From Planomicrobium stackebrandtii (GTDB taxonomy: Bacteria; Bacillota; Bacilli; Bacillales_A; Planococcaceae), in the NCBI RefSeq assembly GCF_030814955.1, contig NZ_JAUSWB010000005.1:248001-312000 (forward strand): DNA of 64,000 bases, written 5' to 3'. The notes below the pieces were generated by a model. It worked only from the letters and a program-made list of their open reading frames with translations, searched no databases and was not told where the DNA came from. Shown piece by piece: positions 32,775 to 40,885 of the stretch; the first letter of the stretch is position 1, and the number at the start of each line of letters is the position of its first letter. Position numbers and translations under genes: made by a program.

Positions 32775-33866
32775 ATGTTTGACTTTGGAACACTGAGTTC
32801 TCAGATGGTACAAGAACTTTCTTCACTTATTGATAAAAATGTAATCGTGACAGATAAAAACGGCTTTATTATCGCAAGCACAGATTCTTCAAGGTTAAAT
32901 ACATACCATGAAGGGGCCGCCAACTCGATGAAAAATCAGCAGGAGATCCACATGAACAAAGAGATGTGCGAACGACTGCGGGGAGTGCGGCCGGGCATTG
33001 TTATGCCAATCATCGTTTCAGGAACACCGATTGGGGTTCTGGGTATCACAGGCAAGCCTGCTGAAGTCGATAAATATGCAAAGCTTGTAAGAAAAGTGGC
33101 GGAACTTTTCATCACAGAATCCATTTCAAAGCAGGAAAAAGAGCGGGGCATCCGCGAAATCGAATTCTTTTTCTTTGATTTGGTAACGACAGACTCTTCA
33201 ATCGAAGTGATCGAAGACCGGGCAAGGATGATCAATATCGACAGTTCGCTTTATAAGCGAATTGTGGTCATTAAGATGTATCAGCAGCTTGAAATTATGG
33301 ATGTGGAAAACCTGTTGCGTGTCCAGACCCTCCATCCTGAACTAAAGATCATTCGCTGGGGGATGGAGAAGTTGGTTCTGCTGGTTCCGGAGATTACAAA
33401 AGAAAAATTACTGAACGATTTACAAAGCTTATTAGTTAAGATGCAAAAAAAAGCGAAACAAAAATTACCGATTGGTATAGGGAATGTCAATCATTTTTAT
33501 GAATTGAAAGAATCGTTTCGGCAGGCAGAAACAGCGTTAGCGGTATCTGAAAGACAGGAAAGAATCGTATTTGAGGAAGATTTAAAGTTGGAGTTGCTTT
33601 ATTACTCCATTCCCGAAGAAGTGCAGAAAGAATTTTTAAGACGGACAATCGAACCTCTAATGAAAGAAGAAGATTTGATGTTAAGTTTGGAGACGTGGGT
33701 CCAGAAGAAGAATTCTATTCAAGAGGTGGCGGATGGCCTCCATATCCACAAAAATACATTGATTTATAGGTTAAACAAAATACAATCTATATTGAGTGTA
33801 AATTTGCATGATACAAATGATTTAGTCATTCTGCATACAGCGATTCGCCTTTACAGAAAGAAATGA
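32775..33866 (+). CDS. CdaR/YsfB-type transcriptional regulator
   Basis: Regulator of 363 residues. The N-terminal sugar-diacid recognition domain (residues about 1-135) includes LIDKNVIVTDKNGFIIASTDSSR and MPIIVSGTPIGVLGITG. The central region is GGDEF-like in fold (130-290). The C-terminal PucR-type helix-turn-helix reads LETWVQKKNSIQEVADGLHIHKNTLIYRLNKIQ. GGGAGGTGG precedes the ATG. In Bacillus subtilis the related ysfB lies directly before the glcD-glcF homologues, and the same order is kept here. It therefore probably activates the following operon in response to a hydroxy- or diacid. Confidence 0.9.
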   Translation: MFDFGTLSSQMVQELSSLIDKNVIVTDKNGFIIASTDSSRLNTYHEGAANSMKNQQEIHMNKEMCERLRGVRPGIVMPIIVSGTPIGVLGITGKPAEVDKYAKLVRKVAELFITESISKQEKERGIREIEFFFFDLVTTDSSIEVIEDRARMINIDSSLYKRIVVIKMYQQLEIMDVENLLRVQTLHPELKIIRWGMEKLVLLVPEITKEKLLNDLQSLLVKMQKKAKQKLPIGIGNVNHFYELKESFRQAETALAVSERQERIVFEEDLKLELLYYSIPEEVQKEFLRRTIEPLMKEEDLMLSLETWVQKKNSIQEVADGLHIHKNTLIYRLNKIQSILSVNLHDTNDLVILHTAIRLYRKK

Positions 33867-33900
33867 CCCTTTGGTTCCCATAGGGTCATTTGGTCTTTTA
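33861..33900 (+). terminator. Terminator after the regulator gene
   Basis: AAATGACCCT at 33861-33870 pairs with AGGGTCATTT at 33882-33891, followed by GGTCTTTT. The regulator stop codon lies in the stem. Confidence 0.75.
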
Positions 33901-33910
33901 TACAAAAATA

Positions 33911-33931
33911 TTGACGAATTTGTGACAAATT
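33911..33931 (+). promoter_or_regulatory. -35 element and 15-bp palindrome before glcD
   Basis: TTGACG at 33911-33916 is followed immediately by the palindrome AATTTGTGACAAATT (33917-33931). It lies between the regulator and the catabolic operon and is the best candidate for the CdaR-type operator. The -10 box is not clear. Confidence 0.45.
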
Positions 33932-34023
33932 TTGTTTTTAAATTACATAGATGAAAGAATAGTTAGAATATTATAATTGGTGAAAGAGTTAACGCAAAGG
34001 CGGTGAAAAAAGTGGAGGTTAAA

Positions 34024-35424
34024 ATGAAAAATCCTTTTATATCAATAGTAGGAGCAGAAAATGTGAAAGATTCTCAAGCGCATCTGCTCGCTTACTCCTA
34101 TGATGCAACAGCAAATTTTCAGGCGATGCCTGATTTAGTCCTTTCACCTAAAAACACAGAAGATATCACAGAGATTGTGAAAATTTGTGCAAAAGAACAA
34201 ATTCCGATTGTGCCCAGAGGATCTGGAACAAACTTGGCAGCAGGTACCGTTCCGAACCAGGGAGGAATCGTTCTCCTATTCAACAACATGAACAAGATAC
34301 TGGAATTGGATAAGGAAAATTTAACTGTTACCGTCCAACCCGGCGTCATTACACAAGATTTAAGTATTTATGTCGAGCAAAATGGCCTGTTTTATCCTCC
34401 AGACCCAAGTTCGATGAAAATCTCGACCATCGGGGGCAACGTTAGCGAGAACTCTGGAGGACTGCGTGGCTTGAAATATGGGGTAACAAAGGATTATGTG
34501 AAAGCGCTTACTTTTGTTGCTCCTGATGGAGAAGTGATGAAGCTCGGGGGTAAACTTGCGAAAGACGTAGCAGGCTACGACTTGATGTCGTTGCTGGTGG
34601 GTGCGGAAGGAACGCTTGGCGTTATCACGGAAATCACTTTGAAATTGATACCGCTGCCAGTAACTAAAAAAACAGGGATTGCTTATTTCAACTCGATGGA
34701 AGACGCCGCAAAAACAGTTTCAGCCATCATTGCAAACCGGATTATTCCAGTGACTCTTGAATTCATGGATAAAGGTACGATTGGAGCGGTAGAGGATTTC
34801 ATGAAAATCGGATTGCCGAGGGAAGCCGAAGCGATGCTGCTGATGGAGCAGGATGGAAACGATGAGCAGGTGGATGAAGACATCCAGAAAATGATTGCCA
34901 TAGCGGAAGAGAACGGGGCTACCTCAGCGATTCTCGCCGCTTCGGAAAAAGAAGCGGACATTTTAAAGACCGGAAGAAGGGCAGCGCTTTCCGCCCTATC
35001 CCGAAAGCGTCCGACAACGATTTTGGAAGATGCAACGGTGCCCCGTTCTGAGATTGCCAAAATGGTCAAAGCTATCCAGGAAATTGCGGTGAAATACGAT
35101 GTGCAAATCAACACATTCGGCCATGCGGGGGACGGCAATCTACATCCGACATGTCTGACGGACGTCCGGGATAAAGAAGAGATGGAACGGGTGGAAAAGG
35201 CTTTGGAGGAAATATTCCAAGTAGCAATTGAACTTGGTGGAACGATCACCGGGGAGCACGGTGTCGGAGAAATGAAAGCGCCTTATCTCGAATGGAAGCT
35301 GGGAGCATCCGGTATGAAGCTAATGCGGAATATCAAACAATCGATTGATCCGCAAAACATTATGAATCCCGGTAAGATTTTCGCAAAAGAAATGAAGAAG
35401 AGGCTGGTGATTCACAATGGTTAG
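34024..35424 (+). CDS. glcD: FAD-linked hydroxyacid dehydrogenase subunit (GlcD-like)
   Basis: FAD-dependent oxidase subunit of 466 residues, expected to oxidise a 2-hydroxyacid such as glycolate or lactate to the oxoacid. The PCMH-type FAD domain shows PRGSGTNLAAGTVP (pyrophosphate binding) and YPPDPSSMKISTIGGNVSENSGG. The C-terminal FAD-oxidase domain has INTFGHAGDGNLHP and GTITGEHGVGEMK, the conserved substrate/metal-binding His motifs. ATG 34024 is preferred over GTG 34003 because GGAGG lies at 34014-34018. It overlaps glcF by 8 bp. Electrons pass to the iron-sulphur partner. Confidence 0.92.
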   Translation: MKNPFISIVGAENVKDSQAHLLAYSYDATANFQAMPDLVLSPKNTEDITEIVKICAKEQIPIVPRGSGTNLAAGTVPNQGGIVLLFNNMNKILELDKENLTVTVQPGVITQDLSIYVEQNGLFYPPDPSSMKISTIGGNVSENSGGLRGLKYGVTKDYVKALTFVAPDGEVMKLGGKLAKDVAGYDLMSLLVGAEGTLGVITEITLKLIPLPVTKKTGIAYFNSMEDAAKTVSAIIANRIIPVTLEFMDKGTIGAVEDFMKIGLPREAEAMLLMEQDGNDEQVDEDIQKMIAIAEENGATSAILAASEKEADILKTGRRAALSALSRKRPTTILEDATVPRSEIAKMVKAIQEIAVKYDVQINTFGHAGDGNLHPTCLTDVRDKEEMERVEKALEEIFQVAIELGGTITGEHGVGEMKAPYLEWKLGASGMKLMRNIKQSIDPQNIMNPGKIFAKEMKKRLVIHNG

Positions 35425-36736
35425 TGAATTGCAGCAGCGGATGCAAGAATCTTTTCAAGAAAACGTCAGTGAAGAATACTTAATGGACTGTATGCGGTGT
35501 GGATTCTGTTTGCCGGCCTGTCCTACTTACTTAGCCACAAACCAGGATGAAACGCATTCTCCCAGAGGACGAATTTCTTTGATGAAAGCGATGAGAGACG
35601 GAGATGTCGTCTGGGACGGTTCAGTGGAAGAGGCTTTTGATATGTGCCTGGGCTGCAGGGCTTGTGAACCTGCATGTCCAGCCGGAGTGCAATACGGTGT
35701 CCTGATAGAGGAAACACGCGTAGCAGTCCAGCAGGCGAAGCCACAGGGTGGGGTTGAGAAAATGGTTCGCAAAGCAGCCTTCGATGGTGTTTTCGCAGAC
35801 CAGAAAAAAATGGCTTCTACCGTTAAGCTGGTGCAGTTCTACCAGCGGTCCGGCTTACAGGCAACAACGCGCAAAATTGGTTTTTTAAATCTCTTTCCCC
35901 CTTTCATGAAAGAGATGGAAGGCGTCTTGCCAAAAGTAGAAAGCAAGAAAAAAAGAACAATGTTGGAAAAACCAAAAACAACCCAGGTAGCATTCTTCAC
36001 TGGTTGTCTTATGGATACCTTGTTCCAGGAAACCAACCGCAAGACGATAGAATTGCTCGAATGGCTGGGTGCTGAAGTCATTCTTCCGAAAGAACAGCAA
36101 TGCTGCGGAGCCCTCCATGGCCATAGCGGCGAGCTGGAAAAAGGGATGAGAAATGCCAAGGCCAATATTGATGCGTTCGACTCTGATGATTACGCCTTCA
36201 TCGTCAATAATGCTGGCGGCTGCGGAGCCTTTCTTTCTGAGTATGGAAAGCACCTGCAGAGCGAACCGCAATACCGGAAAAAAGCAGAGCGCTTTTCCAG
36301 GAAAACAATTGATATCTCTTCTCTTTTCGTAAGACTCGGTATGAACCTTCAGTTGAAGGCGATGACAGCTGAAGAGGGCGCGATTGTGACCTATCAGGAT
36401 TCCTGTCATTTGCGCAATGTGAACAAAGTGTTTTTGGAGCCCCGGTCACTTCTGCAAGACGCGCCGGGCTTTGAATATAAAGAATTGATTGATGCGGGAA
36501 GTTGCTGCGGTTCCGCCGGTATCTACAATTTGCTTCAGCCGGAAATGGCTAAGAAAATCCTCGATTTGAAGATGAAGGGAGTGAAAGAATTACAGCCGGC
36601 AAAAATTATCACTTCCAATCCAGGCTGTCTAATGCAGATGCAAGTCGGCATCCAGCAGGAAGGGTTGGAAAAAGAAATGCAGGCAGTACATATCGTCGAT
36701 TTTCTACATGAAGTAGTACAAAAAAACCAAAACTAG
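35417..36736 (+). CDS. glcF: Iron-sulphur subunit of the hydroxyacid dehydrogenase (GlcF-like)
   Basis: 439-residue partner of GlcD. Two 4Fe-4S motifs lie near the N-terminus: CMRCGFCLPACPTY and CLGCRACEPACPAG. Two CCG cysteine-rich domains follow (QQCCGALHGHSGE and GSCCGSAGIYN), as in heterodisulfide-reductase-type electron carriers. Length and domain order match GlcF. It takes electrons from the FAD subunit and passes them to the respiratory chain at the membrane. Translation is coupled to glcD by the 8-bp overlap. Confidence 0.93.
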   Translation: MVSELQQRMQESFQENVSEEYLMDCMRCGFCLPACPTYLATNQDETHSPRGRISLMKAMRDGDVVWDGSVEEAFDMCLGCRACEPACPAGVQYGVLIEETRVAVQQAKPQGGVEKMVRKAAFDGVFADQKKMASTVKLVQFYQRSGLQATTRKIGFLNLFPPFMKEMEGVLPKVESKKKRTMLEKPKTTQVAFFTGCLMDTLFQETNRKTIELLEWLGAEVILPKEQQCCGALHGHSGELEKGMRNAKANIDAFDSDDYAFIVNNAGGCGAFLSEYGKHLQSEPQYRKKAERFSRKTIDISSLFVRLGMNLQLKAMTAEEGAIVTYQDSCHLRNVNKVFLEPRSLLQDAPGFEYKELIDAGSCCGSAGIYNLLQPEMAKKILDLKMKGVKELQPAKIITSNPGCLMQMQVGIQQEGLEKEMQAVHIVDFLHEVVQKNQN

Positions 36737-36748
36737 GGGTGAATGTTT

Positions 36749-37777
36749 ATGTTGAAGAAAAAATTCAGTATTGCAGCAATGGGAATGTCGGTAGCCTTAA
36801 TTTTAGGAGCTTGTGGATCAGGAACCAGTGGAGAGTCTGCTGAAGCGGAAGCTGAAGGCGAAGAATATGATTTGAAGATGTCAGTGACCGTTTCTGAATC
36901 TTCCACTTGGTATGAAGCTGCGGAGAAATTGAAAGCGGATCTTGCTGAAGAGTCTGATGGCCGGATCAATCTCGAGCTTTTTGCAAATGAGCAATTATCG
37001 GGAGGAGACTCAGGTAAAGCCGTAGAAGGTTTGGCAAAAGGGACGATTGATTTGACGTTCAACTCGACAATCATCTACTCGATACTGGATGACCGGTTTG
37101 GTGTGGCAAGTGCTCCGTTCCTGTTTAACAGCACAGAAGAAGTAGATCCTGTTTTCAATGGCGAAGGCGGAGAAATGCTTAAAGGAATTTTGGCGGAAAA
37201 AGGTGTTCAAGCTTTGGGATATGGTCAAAATGGTTTCCGTCAACTGACAAACAGTAAGCTTGAAGTAAAATCGCCGGAAGACCTGAAGGGATTAAAAATC
37301 AGGATTCCTGGTATCACGATGTACACCGATTTGTATCGTCAATTAGGAACAGATCCGCAAACGATGACTTTCTCAGAAGTGTTTACCGCATTGCAGCAAG
37401 GGACAATCGATGGACAGGAAAACCCGATTGATGTAATTCATTCATCGAAACTTGCCGAAGTACAAGACTACATCACGATGTGGAACTATTCGTATGATCC
37501 GCTGGTTCTTGGCATGAACAAGAAGCTATACGATTCAATGAGTGATGAAGACAAGGAATTGTTCGATCGTCTTGGTAAAGAAGCAGCTGACTTCCAAATT
37601 GAAATCGCACGTGAAAAAGAAGCGAAACAAATTGAAGAGTTGGAAGCTGCAGGCATGCAGTTCTACACTCCAAACGAAGAAGAACTTGCACAATTTAAAG
37701 AAGCAGTCCAACCGATTTATGAGAAATACACGGACGTCTGGGGCGCGGACCTACTAAAAGCTTTCCAAGGTGAGTGA
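36749..37777 (+). CDS. dctP: TRAP transporter substrate-binding lipoprotein (DctP)
   Basis: Extracytoplasmic solute receptor of 342 residues. The lipoprotein signal ends in LGAC with Cys22. The mature part has the DctP fold, with the carboxylate-binding region GYGQNGFRQLTNSKLEVKSPEDLKGLKIRIPG containing the conserved Arg, and QQGTIDGQENP. ATG 36749 is chosen over 36743 because AGGGG at 36735-36739 is only properly spaced for the second. It captures an organic acid for the DctQM permease. Because it is co-transcribed with glcDF, the ligand is probably the hydroxyacid or a precursor. Confidence 0.93.
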   Translation: MLKKKFSIAAMGMSVALILGACGSGTSGESAEAEAEGEEYDLKMSVTVSESSTWYEAAEKLKADLAEESDGRINLELFANEQLSGGDSGKAVEGLAKGTIDLTFNSTIIYSILDDRFGVASAPFLFNSTEEVDPVFNGEGGEMLKGILAEKGVQALGYGQNGFRQLTNSKLEVKSPEDLKGLKIRIPGITMYTDLYRQLGTDPQTMTFSEVFTALQQGTIDGQENPIDVIHSSKLAEVQDYITMWNYSYDPLVLGMNKKLYDSMSDEDKELFDRLGKEAADFQIEIAREKEAKQIEELEAAGMQFYTPNEEELAQFKEAVQPIYEKYTDVWGADLLKAFQGE

Positions 37778-37791
37778 AAGGGGTCTATCAA

Positions 37792-38283
37792 TTGAAAATT
37801 CTAAACTATTTAGAAGAAGTTATTTTATTTGCGGCATTTCTGATTATGACGATCATTGCATTCGGAAATGTCGTCTCACGAAATCTAGCGAATATCTCCC
37901 TTTCTTTTACTGAAGAGATTACCATTAATTTGTTTGTTTTGCTGACATTTGTCGGTACGGCTGTTGGTGTGCGTCGTTACGCACACCTTGGCTTTACCTT
38001 GATTTTTGACCACATGAATCCACTCTTCAAAAAATTACTTGTGCTATTTTCTACATTAATGGGTTTGGTGTTATTCGGTATTCTATTATGGTATGGCATT
38101 CAAATGGTCCTCTTCCAGATGGATATCGGACAAACCACGCCGGCATTGGGATGGCCGCAATGGGTTTTATCTTCCGCATTGCCGATCGGTGCCTTTTTAT
38201 GTGTAGTACGAACCATACAAGTATGTGTCGAAGAACTTAGCTATTTGAGCACTAGTGGCCGGGAAGGAGATGAGGCTAAATGA
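37792..38283 (+). CDS. dctQ: TRAP transporter small permease (DctQ)
   Basis: Four-helix membrane protein of 163 residues. The DctQ pattern is present: FGNVVSRNLANISLSFTEEITINLFVLLTFVGTAVGVRRYAHLGF between helices 1 and 3. TTG 37792 follows AAAGGGG at 37778-37784; a GTG at 37774 overlapping the dctP stop is the alternative start. It overlaps dctM by 4 bp. It forms the stator-like subunit of the sodium-driven TRAP transporter. Confidence 0.9.
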   Translation: MKILNYLEEVILFAAFLIMTIIAFGNVVSRNLANISLSFTEEITINLFVLLTFVGTAVGVRRYAHLGFTLIFDHMNPLFKKLLVLFSTLMGLVLFGILLWYGIQMVLFQMDIGQTTPALGWPQWVLSSALPIGAFLCVVRTIQVCVEELSYLSTSGREGDEAK

Positions 38284-39605
38284 TGGCTTTAATGTTGTTT
38301 GGTTTGTTTTTCTTACTAGTTTTCTTGCGGGTTCCTATCGCCATATCTCTCGGAGTCTCTTCTATTGCTGTCTTGGTATATGCCAATGGCATCTTCGGTT
38401 TGGAAATGGTGACGGATATCATGTATACGAGTGTGGCGAAGTTCACGTTGCTCGCTATCCCATTCTTTATACTGGCTGGAGTGATTATGGAGCATGTCGG
38501 CATTTCTAAGCGCTTAATCGATTTTGCCCAGACGCTCGTCGGACACCGTAAGAGCGGCATCATCTTTGTAACCGTAATTGTGGCCATCTTCTTTGCCGCC
38601 ATTTCAGGATCTGGCCCTGCGACGGTTGCTGCAATTGGTGGAATACTGATTCCGGCGATGGTGAAAAATGGCTATAAAAAAGAAACTGCAGGGGCGTTAG
38701 TCGCCAGTTCTGGAGCGATTGGAATTGTCATTCCGCCGAGTATTGCGTTTATCGTGTTCGCAGTTGTTGCGGGTGACCAGATTCCCGTTACAATCAACCG
38801 GCTCTTTATGGCTGGTGTCATTCCCGGCATTTTGATGGGAATTGCTTTTGTGATTGCAGCGATGATTGTACGTTACAGACAGGAAAAGAGCGGACAATTC
38901 ATTATCCCCGGAGGGCTTGAAATCCGCAAAGCAACCGGAAAAGAACGTTGGACCGCTTTTCTGCACGCACTTCCTGGACTAATGATTCCAGTTATTATCT
39001 TAGGTGGTATTTACGGGGGCTTCTTTACTCCTACTGAAGCCGCGGTTGTCGCAGTGGTTTATGGATTGCTCGTCGGCATTTTTGTTAATCGCAAAAATGC
39101 TTTCAGCAGTATTTATAAAATCTTTATCGAAGCAGCATTGCAAACTGCAGTTGTAATGATCATTGTCAGTGCAGCCTCCGTTTTTGCGTATATTATTACC
39201 ACTGAGCAGATTGCCCGTGACATTTCAGATGGAATTATGGGATTCACAAGTAATCCAATCATTATTCTGTTATTGGTAAATGTTCTACTTTTGATCGCCG
39301 GAGCATTTATCGATGCTATTTCAGCTTATTACATATTTATCCCGATTCTTCTGCCGATCATGCTTTTCCTGGAAGTGGATCCGACCGTATTCGGTGTATT
39401 TATGACTGTTAACTTAGCAATCGGGTTGTTTACACCGCCTGTTGGGCTCAACCTTTACGTAGCGGCTGGTATTTCGAAGACGAATATTGTTGAGATTTCA
39501 AGAGGGGTTGTGCCTTTCATCATAGCAGCAATAATCGTTCTGTTAATGGTTACTTATATTCCAGAATTATCAACATTCTTGCCAGATTTACTAAATGTGA
39601 AATAG
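38280..39605 (+). CDS. dctM: TRAP transporter large permease (DctM)
   Basis: Twelve-helix transport subunit of 441 residues. Conserved segments include AIPFFILAGVIMEHVGIS, SGSGPATVAAIGGILIPAM (sodium-binding hairpin 1), SSGAIGIVIPPSI, GFFTPTEAAVVAVVYG and LAIGLFTPPVGLNLYVAAGI (hairpin 2). Two ATGs in tandem (38280 and 38283) follow GGAGATGAGG; the first overlaps the dctQ stop. Elevator-type, sodium-coupled acid uptake. Confidence 0.93.
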   Translation: MMALMLFGLFFLLVFLRVPIAISLGVSSIAVLVYANGIFGLEMVTDIMYTSVAKFTLLAIPFFILAGVIMEHVGISKRLIDFAQTLVGHRKSGIIFVTVIVAIFFAAISGSGPATVAAIGGILIPAMVKNGYKKETAGALVASSGAIGIVIPPSIAFIVFAVVAGDQIPVTINRLFMAGVIPGILMGIAFVIAAMIVRYRQEKSGQFIIPGGLEIRKATGKERWTAFLHALPGLMIPVIILGGIYGGFFTPTEAAVVAVVYGLLVGIFVNRKNAFSSIYKIFIEAALQTAVVMIIVSAASVFAYIITTEQIARDISDGIMGFTSNPIIILLLVNVLLLIAGAFIDAISAYYIFIPILLPIMLFLEVDPTVFGVFMTVNLAIGLFTPPVGLNLYVAAGISKTNIVEISRGVVPFIIAAIIVLLMVTYIPELSTFLPDLLNVK

Positions 39606-39617
39606 GAGGAAGATTAT

Positions 39618-40364
39618 ATGAGATTGAAAAATGAAGTAGCCATCATTACTGGAGCAGCAAGTGGAATCGGACAGGCGGTATCGGCGCAAATGGCAAAAGA
39701 AGGCGCAAAAATTGTTTTAGTGGATTTGAATTCTTGTGAAAAAACAATTGACCTGTTAGGGGACGCTGAATACCTGGAATGTCTAGGTGACATCAGAGAC
39801 CCCGAATTCGTAAAAGCAGTTGTAAACCGAACCATAGAAAAATTCGAGGAAATTCATATTCTGGTAAATAATGCTGGAACAGCCAGCCGACTAGATCTGG
39901 AAGATATGACGTTGGAAATGTGGGACCGCGATCTGGACACGAACCTGAAAGCTGCATTCCTGTTTACACAGGCAGTTGTTTATCCCTATATGAAAGAAGC
40001 CGAATACGGGCGCATTATCAACATCAGTTCCGTCTCTGGAATTAACGGCGGCGTCGTGTCCGGCGACGAGAAAAACGGCCGCTCCGGCCCTGCTTATGCC
40101 GCATCAAAAGGCGGAATTATTGCCCTGACCAAATGGGTGGCAAAAGAACTTGGGAAATACAACATTACGTGCAATTCAGTTGCACCCGGAGCAACTACCA
40201 CGGCAATCACTGCCGGCGTTGCATATGATACAAGCAACCAGGTCATCGACCGGATGGGTGAACCCAATGATATTGCAAACGCTGTCTTGTATTTTGCTAC
40301 AAAAGAAGCCGGTTACACCACTTCCCAAGTACTGAAAGTTGATGGAGGGATCAGCATTGGATAA
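39618..40364 (+). CDS. Short-chain dehydrogenase/reductase (FabG-like)
   Basis: NAD(P)-dependent oxidoreductase of 248 residues. Rossmann motif TGAASGIG (11-18), VLVDLN (acidic residue favouring NAD), NNAG, catalytic ISS-V (Ser) and PAYAASKGG (Tyr-x3-Lys), then the typical C-terminal DRMGEPNDIANAVLYFATKEAGYTTSQVLKVDGG. AGGAGGA precedes the ATG. In this operon it may oxidise or reduce a beta-hydroxy/keto intermediate before thiolysis. It sits 12 bp after dctM and overlaps the next frame. Confidence 0.93.
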   Translation: MRLKNEVAIITGAASGIGQAVSAQMAKEGAKIVLVDLNSCEKTIDLLGDAEYLECLGDIRDPEFVKAVVNRTIEKFEEIHILVNNAGTASRLDLEDMTLEMWDRDLDTNLKAAFLFTQAVVYPYMKEAEYGRIINISSVSGINGGVVSGDEKNGRSGPAYAASKGGIIALTKWVAKELGKYNITCNSVAPGATTTAITAGVAYDTSNQVIDRMGEPNDIANAVLYFATKEAGYTTSQVLKVDGGISIG

Positions 40365-40878
40365 AAATCGCATTCAGGCCGTGATAGGGGAGTCAGCATT
40401 GGATAAAAGTCGAATACAAGCCATAAATGATGAGACATCGCATCGGATTGCTGGACGGTTAATGAATGATGTCGATTTATTAGGAGGCATAAAAGAAGTT
40501 TGTGCCCATTTCAGTGTAGAATCAGCCCACTTTCAATGTTTCGGTTCCTTGAAGCATGCGACTTTTGTGCAGGCGGAGCGGGGAGAGAAGGAAGGTACTT
40601 TGCGGTATTCTGAAAAAGTGAAATCGAACTCTGCTGTTGAACTGCTATCAGGCTCAGGGTTCGTAGGTTTTGGTGAAGACGGGAAATTAGATGTGCATTT
40701 TCATGGAATGATGATTGATTGCGATAAGCAGCTGAATGGTGGCCATTTTTTAGATGGAGAAAATCCTGTAGCCGTAACGGTGGAGTTCATTATTTTTCCG
40801 TTAACCGGAATAGAATTGCAGCGCGGCCGAGATTCCCATTGGGGAATGCCTGTATTCCAGTTCAGAGAGAAGGAGTGA
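40357..40878 (+). CDS. PPC/DUF296-domain protein with duplicated N-terminus
   Basis: A 173-residue protein of the plants-and-prokaryotes-conserved (PPC, DUF296) family. Family hallmarks are RLMNDVDLLGGIKEVCAHFSVESAHFQCFGSLKHATF and LDVHFHGMMID, whose histidines form the usual metal site. TTG 40357 has GGAGGGA at 40344-40350 and is 7 bp before the SDR stop. A second TTG at 40399 with GGGGAG is also possible, because a 42-bp segment is duplicated in tandem, repeating SALDK-RIQA. Role unknown; PPC proteins recur in aromatic and acyl-CoA catabolic operons. Confidence 0.8.
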   Translation: MDKNRIQAVIGESALDKSRIQAINDETSHRIAGRLMNDVDLLGGIKEVCAHFSVESAHFQCFGSLKHATFVQAERGEKEGTLRYSEKVKSNSAVELLSGSGFVGFGEDGKLDVHFHGMMIDCDKQLNGGHFLDGENPVAVTVEFIIFPLTGIELQRGRDSHWGMPVFQFREKE

Positions 40879-40885
40879 GGGTTTA

